Below are positions 9,217-17,849 of a DNA stretch of 64,000 nt, piece by piece. The DNA is from Gautieria morchelliformis (Eukaryota > Basidiomycota > Agaricomycetes > Gomphales > Gomphaceae): positions 1-64,000 of the forward strand of contig WHVA01000559.1 in NCBI GenBank assembly GCA_015179125.1, written 5' to 3'. A model generated the notes under the pieces. It saw nothing but the letters and a program-made list of their open reading frames with translations. It searched no databases and was not told the DNA's origin. Each line of letters opens with the position of its first letter. Position 1 is the first letter of the stretch. The position numbers and the translations under genes were made by a program.

Positions 9217-9740
9217 ACGTCCAAGACTTTGGTGTTATTGCTAACACTTCAATCTATCAGAACGTGTCGTTTACGAGACTTCAAGAGTATTAAACAATGC
9301 TGCAGCACAACTCCGGAAATAATTTAATATTTGTACCTTGGTTGCAATCCACATAAAAACATGTCCAAGTTAATATGGATGGAAGGCAATACATTTCTTA
9401 GCAGCACTGAACAATAAACTAAAAGACTGTAGGTTCAAGGACACTATCGGGGTCCAAGCGTATTCCAAAATATAAAGGAATGTACTTAGCAGGCGAGTTT
9501 ATAAATGGACTGCCCTGATAATCTACCAGCGCACAGCAATAAAATGAGGGATGAACAGGTTTTAGAAGTGAAGGGTTCCAAAACAGTGTTCTAGGTCCTT
9601 GACCTCTTTTCTGAGGTCATGGATGTCCCGCAAAGGCTCCACTCATGCGTCACACGCGATGGCCCTTGGGAACCATCCTCATGTTAGCAACTCGGGTTAT
9701 GGTGGGGAAGGTTCTGTGGAATTCTTAGAAAGCTAGAATC
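9217..9740. other. AT-rich gene-free stretch
   Basis: I find no recognisable coding, LTR or inverted-repeat structure between the end of LINE copy a and the reverse-strand copia-type LTR. Confidence 0.4.
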
Positions 9741-10170
9741 AAATTCACTCTCTCAGTGAATTTATTGTCACTGTTTTATATTAATACAATACCTAGAATC
9801 AAATTCACTACATGATTTTGGATCAAAATGCTATGAAAAAATAAAGAATACTACTCGCCTCTCTCAGTGAATTTATTGTCACTGAGAGAGGAGTATTATG
9901 CTGTCTCAGAATGCATATACGTGCACCCGGCCCTTTAGCGCCCACAAGCTCGCGCGTCGAAGTCATTTCAAACTCCGCTGGGTGGAGCCGGTTGTGAAAA
10001 TAAAGAAAAGAAAAGAAAATAGAAAGATAAGGAGTGACTAGAAAATTTCGAAAATAATCAGGGAAGTGGATGCATTGTACAAGAACAATGTGAGAAAGAA
10101 TGAGAATACCATACAATAAATCGAATATATTATGCGTGATTTTGGTGCAGGAGCATGTATGCACCCAACA
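9741..10170 (-). repeat. Old solo copia-type LTR, reverse orientation, rearranged at its 3' end
   Basis: On the minus strand it starts at 10170 with TGTTGGGTGCATACATGCTCC and is a diverged relative of the copia LTR at 2918. It keeps the block around the GCGCGTCGAAGTCATTTC motif and the CTCTCTCAGTG/CACTGAGAGAG hairpin (9860-9890). The part of the hairpin reading CTCTCTCAGTGAATTTATTG occurs twice (about 9747 and 9859), separated by about 85 bp of extra sequence. The usual LTR 3' end is not visible. Confidence 0.7.
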
Positions 10171-10498
10171 CCCCAGGCCGCATCGATGGCGTCGCTCATT
10201 GTCCTTGTCCTTCAGCTTCACCTTGCGGGTGCCCATTGCGGTTTTGCCGTGCAGGTGTTGCAGTCGTCTGGGTGGACAATTGCCAATGTGTCTTCCCATC
10301 CTACGATCATCCAGTGTTCTTGATCCACTGGAGCTCGTAGGATGTTGGCGGCCCCTTGTTTCGGGGCTGTTGAGTATGGCTTGGAGGTTGACCGATCAAT
10401 GTCCATACCATCCTTGGATGGCATCATCTTTGTGAGCAGATGATGGTGGTGGTTGCTTCCAAGAAGCAATGCGCCTCGGAAAGATCCGAGGTGAAATT

Positions 10499-11256
10499 TT
10501 ACTGCGCCATGGCTGGTGTGTCACGTGGTGTGCACGTGACTGACACATCTAGCGGCGCCTGGGGAGATCTGAGACCTCCTCCCTGAGCGCTATTTCCTCC
10601 CTGAGCGCCACCTCCTCCCTGCGCACCTCCTCCTCCCTCCTTGCTCACCCCCTGGAGCTATAGATAGTGATCTAGAGCTTTGAGATCCTTGCACGACAAC
10701 ATGGGCTCCCATGTCACGTTGCCTAGGGTCCAGCGGACCTGGAACTCCAGGTCCATCAAGTTTATCCATCAATGTGCAATAATATTGTCAACAAGCCACT
10801 CCTCGTCATTGTTTGATCCAAAGTCATAGAATGGCTTGGCCTCCCGATGAGGGAATAGTTCGTCATTATTAGCCTCGTATCGTTGTATGAGGCTGGAATG
10901 GAAGACCGGTGATATATGACGGCTTTTCAGCTTGTCGGGGAGTTTGAGGGTCACCGTCAAGGCGTCATTATGTGCCTTGATGATGCGGTACGGTCCAATG
11001 TACCACGGCACGAGTTTTCTGGCTCTTCCTTTTGGCAGAGTCAGGTTTTGGGTCAACAGGTAGACGTGGTCATTGGCTGCGTACCTGTCGCTCGCTGTAC
11101 GTTTCTTGTTTGCGTGAAACATTTGCGTCACTCGATGCTTGATGATTGCATCGTGTGCCTCCATCAGGTTCCATCTGGCCTGATGTGCGAACTGGGCCAC
11201 CCCTTTAAACGGGGTGTCCGTGGCTATGGGTAGGTCTATCCGCGGCATATAGCCGT
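10499..11256 (-). pseudogene. Ty3/gypsy (chromovirus) Pol: integrase C-terminus and chromodomain
   Basis: On the minus strand, reading from NHGYMPRIDLP, this is an integrase C-terminal domain (GPYRIIKAHND, LKSRHISPVFHSSLI) running into a chromodomain (EEWLVDNIIAH, then LEFQVRWTLGNVTWEP, CKDLKALDHYL) and a Gly/Gln tail, with a stop near 10499. One in-frame TGA interrupts the chromodomain just after IIAH, where an Arg codon is expected. Chromodomain-bearing integrases target heterochromatin. The rest of the element continues at 12334-12376 and 12953-13720. Confidence 0.85.
10574..10645. repeat. Imperfect tandem repeat CTCCTCCCTGAGCGC
   Basis: Three to four imperfect copies of a 15-mer lie in the gypsy C-terminal tail and would encode its Gly-Gly-Ala-Gln repeats on the minus strand. 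Confidence 0.6.
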
Positions 11257-11261
11257 GGTTC

Positions 11262-12328
11262 TTTTATGATTAAAATATTAGATCAATGCCTTTGACAAAG
11301 GATTCCTATTTCTTAGCAGCTGGGTCCGCTATATCTGCCCTTTTCCTGTGTGCTGACTAAGCCTTCCGAGGTGCGTCCGGCACTGATGGATGGAGGTTGC
11401 GTGGCCGTGTCGACGAAAGAATGGTCTCGATATAGAGGATAACTGTCTCAAAAGGCTTCACTTTTGAGGTAGCTTAGAGTAAACAATAATAGTACACTCT
11501 CAACGAAGAATTGGAGAAGACTATTGAGATTTAAGTTCTGTAGCTATCAAACAAGACTACAGTGACTCAGGGGGTGAAACAGTTGATTCTGGATGATTGA
11601 TTCATACATTCATTGTAGCTACTTATACTATACTAGTGATAACTACCAGTGTTCGAGATAGTGGGTTAATGGGTCGAGAAACTACGTGTAACTAAAGGGG
11701 TGACTACTTATAGTCATAAAGCCATGGGAATGATGGGGATAGTGTCAGGGGTGTTAGGCTTTGGAATAAAGTCTTGTACCTACTATACAAAGCCCCTGTC
11801 TACATGGTGTCAAGATAGTAGTCAGCTGGTAGTGTCATGGAGCTCAATAGAAAATAGAAATCAAATCTCCTCTGTGTAGCATAAATGCTAGTCTTGGTGA
11901 TGGGGCCACTGTCTCTGTGCCTCTCCAGGGGCAGCTGATTGAGCACACGTACTTGGAATGACATTCTATAGTCATTCCGCAACGTCTGATGCTCCTGTGC
12001 AGTCTGTGCTCCTCTGTGGCGTTTGGTGCCTGCACCTCCTCGATGCCTGTGGCCTGGTGCCTGTTGACGTCATGGCCGATGCCATCAGTCAATAGGCGCG
12101 CTGTCTCTGATTGGCCACACGTGGTTGATGCTCTTGTCCCTGTACCTTATCTGATCTACAGATAAGATAGCTGCTCGGTCGTGATGTCATGTGTCTGTCG
12201 TCTGTGTGTTTTGAGGTCTGTTGTGAGTGTCATTCCTATTCTTTTGGTCGATTATTCTCTCGTTTCTTTTATTAGTTTCTTTATATATATAGATGACTTT
12301 ACATAGAATAGTTGCATGTATCACAACA
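11262..12328 (-). mobile_element. LTR-like insertion (probable solo LTR) in the gypsy integrase
   Basis: The gypsy reading (PFELN...HGYMP) is split here, and the pentamer GGTTC occurs on both sides (11257-11261 and 12329-12333), as a 5-bp target duplication. Read on the minus strand the insert starts TGTTGTGATACATGC, with a TATATATATAAA box about 30 bases in, as an LTR would. The other end (TAATCATAAAA) does not end in CA, so the element may be truncated or of another type. It contains no coding frame I can support. Its general composition resembles the insertions at 16065 and 24319. Confidence 0.6.
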
Positions 12329-12333
12329 GGTTC

Positions 12334-12376
12334 AGCTCAAAGGGCGTGAACCCTGTGGTTGTGCTGACATTGCCGT
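12334..12376 (-). pseudogene. Gypsy integrase segment between two insertions
   Basis: On the minus strand this short piece reads GNVSTTTGFTPFELN, exactly the integrase motif expected between PMVEVAL (12953 onward) and NHGYMP (11256 downward). It proves that the flanking pieces belong to one element. Confidence 0.85.
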
Positions 12377-12379
12377 TGA

Positions 12380-12949
12380 CACTGGAGACATGGCAAAATT
12401 TCCTGACTTTGGAAATCTACTGGAAATCCTAAAGATATTCCACATTTCTTCAAAATTTCCCAGTTCAGAAAATTGGATGAAAATTTAATGTTTTGTCAGA
12501 GTTTTTGGCTGCTGGAAATCCTTCAGAAATTGTAAAATTATTACCTACAAATCTTCAAGAAATGCTCAGGAAACATTGAATTTCCTCTTTAATGAAACTA
12601 AATTTTTAGTAATGTTTCCACAGTTAGGAAATTCTATAGAAACACTGATTTCCACAAAGTTTCCCTGTCAAATGTTCAGGAAACCAACATTTTCATAGAA
12701 TTTCCAAAACTGAGGAAATTTTAATAAATATTTAGTTTCATAGCAGAGGAAATTCAATGTTTCCTGAGAGTTTCTTGAAGATTTTGATAATCTTACAATT
12801 TTTGAAGGATTTCCTGATGCCAAAACACTCTGATAAAACATTAAATTTTCAACCAATTTCCTGAACTGGGAAATTTTGAAGAAACATGGAATATGCTTAG
12901 GATTTCCAGTAGATTTCCAAAGTCAGGAAATTTTGCCATGTCTCCAGTG
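12380..12949. mobile_element. 570-bp foldback element, near-complete palindrome
   Basis: The left half (CACTGGAGACATGGCAAAAT inward) is the reverse complement of the right half over almost its whole length, about 280 bp per arm with scattered mismatches. Each side is flanked by a 3-bp direct repeat with one difference (TGA at 12377-12379, TAA at 12950-12952). Removing the element with one TAA restores the gypsy integrase frame. Ends in CACTG with 3-bp duplications suggest a CACTA/EnSpm- or PIF/Harbinger-type source transposase. Confidence 0.85.
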
Positions 12950-12952
12950 TAA

Positions 12953-13720
12953 GGGCGACCTCGACCATTGGGCATTTCGATGCCCAATCCTTCTGGTCAT
13001 CCCTGACTACCATGCCCAATATCTGTCCGATTGAGCGGTTTGCACGCTCGGTTGCTGGGGATGGAAGGCAGTTGACATGAGTCGCTTAGTCCCCATGAGT
13101 CGCTGTAGTTCACGCCAGAAGATCGACATGAACTTGGAGTCTCTATCCAAGACGATGGAGTCTGGAACTCCATGGAGTAGGATGATATTTTTCAGAAACA
13201 GCCAGGCTACTCCCTTGGCTGACATGCTCGTTGTTGTTGGGATGAGGTGGACGTGCGACGTTAGTCAGTCAATGACTACCATCAGGTAGTCATAGTCATT
13301 TGATTTGGGCAAGGGCCCCATAAAGTTGATGCCGATTGACTGCCACGGCCTATCCGGGATGGGTAGGCTGTGTAGTAACCCCTTGGGCTGTTGTGGCCCG
13401 GTTTTCATCATCTGGCAGTTCACGCACGATGTGCAGAATGACTCGATGTCCGGGTTCATGCCTGGCCACCATTTTTCTTGCTCAGAAAAAGGTGGTTCTT
13501 CCTCTATCTGTTGAAGATGATGGAGAGGTGCTCCTCGTGCTCTTGTATTGAGAGCGAGGAAATAAATATGTTATCCATGTATACATGGACGAAGCGACCT
13601 ATGCAGTCATGGAAGATGGCTGTCATCAGCCGTTGAGATGTTGATGGCGCATTGCAATCCCCCATCTGTATTACCTGGCTCCTGAAGGTGCCAAGGATCG
13701 TAGCAAAGGCAGTCTTGAAA
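12953..13720 (-). pseudogene. Gypsy Pol remnants: RT palm, integrase zinc finger and core
   Basis: Minus-strand pieces, in order: RT (KTAFATILGTF, VIQMGDCNAPST, FVHVYMDNIFI; the YMDD motif is YMDN), then a jump directly to integrase (WWPGMN, CTSCVNCQMMK, PWQSIGINFMGPLP, YDYLMVVID), then GVPDSIVLDRDSKFMS, TAFHPQ and DDQKDWASKCPMVEVAL. RNase H is missing, so there is an internal deletion near 13500, and small frame shifts occur. LINE copy b is joined to the upstream side near 13720. Confidence 0.85.
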
Positions 13721-13721
13721 A

Positions 13722-16064
13722 ACTTTCTCACGCTTACCACCACCACAAAAACCTTAAAAATTCACAATACTACACACTCTTGTCACCTGCCAGTAGATAG
13801 CGCAGCCAGTAGCCACGCTAGACACAGGCAGAACGCTGCTGGAAACAGAAGCAAACAAAATGACCATGCCGACAAGCTCGGAGAGTCACCAGCCAGGGAC
13901 CGCACACCTGAGCAGGACAAGGACGGGGACGGCGCAGCAAGGGGAGCAGGCGAAAACACGAGGTGAGCTTCTTGACAGCGCAAACTCATCAGTACGAAAC
14001 AGAGAGCAAGCGCGCAACTTCCTTGACAAGAATCAGTACGTGGCGAAAGACGACCCGATCTCCCAGGAAAGCCTAAGCAATGCCCTACTCTGCCTGGTCC
14101 ATAGTGCCACGGGCAAGGCACTGAAGGAGGGAGTGCGTGCCGTGGCGATACTGATGGTGGACGGGTCGGCAAAGAGCATGGGAGAGCAAATCATGAGATA
14201 CATGGAAAAGAAGGTGGACCCCATCATGCGGAGGGTGGAAGAAACCACGGATGCGCTCAGGGAAGTGTCCTACGACACAATAAGGGCGGTAGGCGCAGCG
14301 ACAGACATGCTCGAAGCTGGAGTGCGGGGCAGAGGGGAGATAGGACCAGCAGTCGGGATGACGTACGCCGCCGCACTGAAGGGCACAGTACCACTCGCGC
14401 ACCCGAACACCCTCGCCAGGGCCAGGGCGAGAAACTGCCAGATATTGGTTGACAAGGACCCCAGCGCCGAGACAAACCCACTCAAAGAGTTGACAGAACA
14501 AGAGTTAGTCACCAAGGCCAACGAGGCCATGGAGCATATGGAGACGATGGAGGAAGGGGAAGAACCTAAATTCGTGGGGGCTAAGAAATTAGCCAACGGC
14601 GGAGTGGTCTTTGACCTACAGACCCCCGAAGCAGCCAACAGCATCCAGACACACAAACAGGAGTTCCTGCAGAGGTTCAGCGCATCAGCGGTAGTCAAAG
14701 AAAGATCCGTGTCGGTGATCATCGAATACGTTCCGATTAGCCACGCGCCCGAGGCCCTTGGAGAATACACACGAATCGAGCGTGACTCCAGACTCCCCGA
14801 AGGCACGCTCATCGCCACAAGATGGATAAAGCCGGCGCAATGGCGCAGCCCAGGGCAGCGATCCGCACACATCATAGCACGGTTCAACTCCACCGCGGCA
14901 GCGAACAAAGCAATCCGAGACGGGCTCATAATTGTGGGCAAGAGGACATGGGCCAGATGGTTAAGGCGAGAGCCGAGAAGATGTCTGAAATGTCAGAGAT
15001 ATAACATGCGACACCTAGCCGTGGCCTGCGAGGGCAGGGAATCGTGTGGAACCTGTGCGAAGGAACATCGGACAGCAGCATGCGAGGAAACGAACCCAGA
15101 CAACTTCAGATGTGTGAATTGCGACGTGGCAGGTCATGCGTCATGGGACCGCACCTGCCCAAAGTTCGCGGCAGCTAGCGAGCGAATTGACAAAAATGAC
15201 CCGGAAAGCACATATAAGTTCTTCCCTGACGAAAACCCATGGACATGGGAACAACAATACGCGTGGGAGGAGGAGAGCACAGTGAGCCCAGCGGGAGCGA
15301 TGTACACAGACGGCAGCCCGCAGCTCAGCGCCCCAGCGGGCACGCATCAACCGACACATCAAACCAGGGGACCGGAACAACAGCAGGCTCCAGAGCCGCT
15401 GGCATCGCAGAGAAGAGGCAGAATCAACCCATCCGTAGGCCACAAAGATAACGGTTGGCAGGGCCCGTCGACGAGGAGCCGGTCGAGGCCAGGTACCAGA
15501 CCAGGGTCAAGACAAACAACGATCAATGAACAATTCGGGTCACAGGGAGGAGGGGGAAGCGACGAACCGCGAGCAGACCAACAATTATCTGGAACGAGAT
15601 GAGTGACGACGCACGCCAGAGAACAACACTACGGATCAGACAACAGAATGTCAATAAATCTCTTCATGCCACCAACAACCTAATAGGGAGATGCTCACCT
15701 GAGAAATATGATATCATAGCGATCCAGGAACTGTATATCGACTTCTTAGGCAACGCCCGATCAAGCCCACATTGGTATGCCATATATCCCAGCACCCACT
15801 ACAACGACAAGGACAAACGCACCCGGTCCATGACACTAATCAACAAAAGGATAACGACAGATACCTGGGAGGCACTCAACATCGGCCATCCAGATGTAAC
15901 GGGGGTAAGAGTCAGGACACAGAACGGTAACATCCTCATATTAAATTTCTACTGCGACTGCGCACACTCTGAGGGCATACGCTACGCTGACAAGTTCCTA
16001 CAGATGCAAGAGAGAGAAAGGGCGCGAGCGAACCAGAACAAAGACATGATATGGTTGGGGGACT
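13722..16064 (+). mobile_element. Tad1-like LINE, copy b: full ORF1 and the start of ORF2
   Basis: It has the same 5' end as copy a, then ORF1, then ORF2 overlapping by four bases (ATGA). ORF2 is cut inside the endonuclease at 16064, where an LTR-like sequence begins; the RT part is not found downstream. It is inserted into the gypsy RT on the opposite strand. Confidence 0.85.
13860..15602 (+). CDS. LINE ORF1 protein with three zinc knuckles
   Basis: This is a 580-residue RNA-binding protein of a non-LTR retrotransposon. Residues 1-200 match copy a (blocks ARNFLDKNQYVAKD, LVHSATGKALKEGVRA, MTYAAALKGTV). Three Cys-rich knuckles lie around residues 375-440 (CLKCQRYNMRHLAVAC, CGTCAKEHRTAAC, CVNCDVAGHASWDRTC), as in Tad1/jockey-type ORF1 proteins. 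A Gln/Pro/Arg-rich tail follows. The ATG at 13860 is the first in frame after the 5' UTR. The protein is intact, with no internal stop. Confidence 0.85.
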   Translation: MTMPTSSESHQPGTAHLSRTRTGTAQQGEQAKTRGELLDSANSSVRNREQARNFLDKNQYVAKDDPISQESLSNALLCLVHSATGKALKEGVRAVAILMVDGSAKSMGEQIMRYMEKKVDPIMRRVEETTDALREVSYDTIRAVGAATDMLEAGVRGRGEIGPAVGMTYAAALKGTVPLAHPNTLARARARNCQILVDKDPSAETNPLKELTEQELVTKANEAMEHMETMEEGEEPKFVGAKKLANGGVVFDLQTPEAANSIQTHKQEFLQRFSASAVVKERSVSVIIEYVPISHAPEALGEYTRIERDSRLPEGTLIATRWIKPAQWRSPGQRSAHIIARFNSTAAANKAIRDGLIIVGKRTWARWLRREPRRCLKCQRYNMRHLAVACEGRESCGTCAKEHRTAACEETNPDNFRCVNCDVAGHASWDRTCPKFAAASERIDKNDPESTYKFFPDENPWTWEQQYAWEEESTVSPAGAMYTDGSPQLSAPAGTHQPTHQTRGPEQQQAPEPLASQRRGRINPSVGHKDNGWQGPSTRSRSRPGTRPGSRQTTINEQFGSQGGGGSDEPRADQQLSGTR

Positions 16065-16069
16065 TGTGA
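15599..16069 (+). CDS. LINE ORF2, N-terminal endonuclease fragment
   Basis: It starts at the ATG that overlaps the ORF1 stop (ATGA), suggesting coupled translation. It shows the APE-like endonuclease signature: RQQNVNKS (metal-binding Asn), IIAIQELYID (catalytic Glu) and MIWLGDL, where the sequence leaves the expected GDFN motif. Only 156 residues remain of a normally >1,000-residue ORF2; the RT and RNase H are lost. It is therefore non-functional. Confidence 0.85.
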   Translation: MSDDARQRTTLRIRQQNVNKSLHATNNLIGRCSPEKYDIIAIQELYIDFLGNARSSPHWYAIYPSTHYNDKDKRTRSMTLINKRITTDTWEALNIGHPDVTGVRVRTQNGNILILNFYCDCAHSEGIRYADKFLQMQERERARANQNKDMIWLGDL

Positions 16070-16500
16070 AAGTCTCTAATCAGGAAAATCGACTGATCAG
16101 ATCATCTCGGGTATTGGAGTGCGAATGGCAAGACTATCAATTGACAGACTCACCCTGTAGAATTACAACCAGAGGATTAGTCCAAGTGGCTAAGCAGTGA
16201 AGTAACTACTTAACAAGGAATTAGACACTAATGTAAGTGAATAACCCTAGCTGGGATTAGCAGCTTAGTAAGATGCAAGTCACACAAGGTCACGTGGATA
16301 GAAGATGTTAGATTGCTAGAATGATGATTCAAGGAGGTCAGAATGGCCTCCTTTTATATTGTGAAGTACACAGGATTACATAAAATGGCGTTCTTCTATC
16401 TATTAGGCGAGTGATGTCATATGTAAATATTTGCACTGCTGAAACACACCCTCGCAACTATTGCGGTGTGTTTGTGCAAAGAAATTGGAAATAGATAGCC
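16065..16500 (-). repeat. LTR-like sequence cutting LINE ORF2
   Basis: The sequence starts TGTGAAAG on the plus strand. On the minus strand it has an AATATAAAAGG TATA-like box near 16360. The stretch 16440-16475 contains a 9-bp inverted repeat (AAACACACC/GGTGTGTTT). Style and composition match the insertions at 11262 and 24319, but I could not find a second end or target duplication, so the limits are uncertain. Confidence 0.35.
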
Positions 16501-16516
16501 CATCACCTTCCCCGGT

Positions 16517-16576
16517 TTGCACAGCCTTTCACAGCCATACACAGCCTTGCACAGCCCTGCACAGCCCTACACAGCC
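16517..16576 (+). repeat. Decamer minisatellite, six units of NNNCACAGCC
   Basis: Six consecutive 10-bp units share CACAGCC and differ only in the first three bases (TTG, TTT, ATA, TTG, CTG, CTA). A further similar unit occurs near 16703. Confidence 0.9.
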
Positions 16577-17008
16577 ACTATGACATCAAGGGGCCTATTT
16601 GGTGTCATAGCATTGTGTTTGGAGGATCCATTCATCCAATAGGCCTTGTTAAACCTGCACCCTAGTTTTGGCTTTGTATGTCTTTGTGTGACTTTATATG
16701 CAGCCTTGCACAGCCATGGTTGCTATGATGCAAATCATGTGCCAGCTGGGTTTGAATTGCACAGGCTCGTGTAAGCGATAGAGGACGCATTCAATCTCAG
16801 TGGCTGAGTTTGAGTGAGCCAAGGTACTGGAGTTGTAGGTGCTTGAGTGCCAGCAACTCCGAGTTCACGGTCCGTGGGAAGTTCTGGTCGGAGTTCGAAA
16901 CTGAGCAGCTGTGGCAGAGTTGTGGAGATGCATGGGTTTATAACTCTGCCTGACAGAATGAGGAGTTTTTGAGCCAGGGAAGCCAAGTTAAATGGCAAAA
17001 AAATAAGA
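16577..17008. other. Unassigned stretch before the LARD-like element
   Basis: A 108-codon minus-strand frame (16735-17058) has protein-like stretches (GRVINPCISTTLPQLL) but crosses into the LTR and matches nothing I know. No gene is supported. Confidence 0.3.
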
Positions 17009-17013
17009 GGAAA

Positions 17014-17328
17014 TGTCAGGGGACCACCTGTTCTTCCTTTTATTGCCCTTCCTTGCATCTCTTCCTCACACCTCCTTCATTGCATCCTTCCTGTATTCCT
17101 TCTTCTTTTGTGCATCACCACCAGTGGTGTGACTTGCTTATGTCATTGTGTAGCAGCTATATAGTTTGTCGCTGAGGTAAGGAGATCCTCACTCTGTTCT
17201 CTTTGGATCTCCTCTACCTCAGGTGCGCCATCCATGTATTTACTTGTTCACTGACTTATATACTTTGGATCTCCTCTACCTCAGGTGCCGCTCTAGGGAG
17301 TAGAGCACTTGTTAGAGTCACCCTTACA
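17014..17328 (+). repeat. 5' LTR of the LARD-like element
   Basis: It starts TGTCAGGGGACCACC and ends CACCCTTACA. It contains an internal repeat of the phrase TTTGGATCTCCTCTACCTCA. Confidence 0.9.
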
Positions 17329-17849
17329 GTAGAACAGAGTCACCCCCTGAAGACCGACGGTTCGGACTGGGCATACCGAACGTGATGGGTTTCAATTGCG
17401 TACCTCGCTTCCGTGACGTCCCTCTTCCTCCTCGAAGACCGACAGCCTGGCTGGAGAGTGCGCAGACCGAACGTGGAAGGATCCCACGTTGTGTTAGCAG
17501 CTGCCACCGGTGTCTCTCTTCGAGGCCTTTTCCTCGTGTTCCCGCGAGAGAGTGTACCGTTCTGGACAGCACTATAAACCGCTGCGCAATGCCAGTAGGG
17601 TGCACTGCCCTCTGAAGGCCAAGGCGACACCATAAACCACCAACCCCCTATATCTTTATTCCGAGCTATCTACATCCGAACACCTTGGTGTTGACTACCT
17701 ACCCTACATTCCCACCCACGACACCACACTTCTACCCGCTCTTCACACACCTTGAAACCACATCCTCGCACCCGACCACCCTCATGTCCCCTATATCCGA
17801 CCTCCATCCACGGCGCGATCCCTCTCTCCGCTTCTCGTCTTCATTCTTT

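Noticed and set aside
9823-10299. Minus-strand frame of 158 codons
   Set aside because: It runs from gypsy-flank sequence straight through the old copia LTR, so it is a chimeric chance frame.
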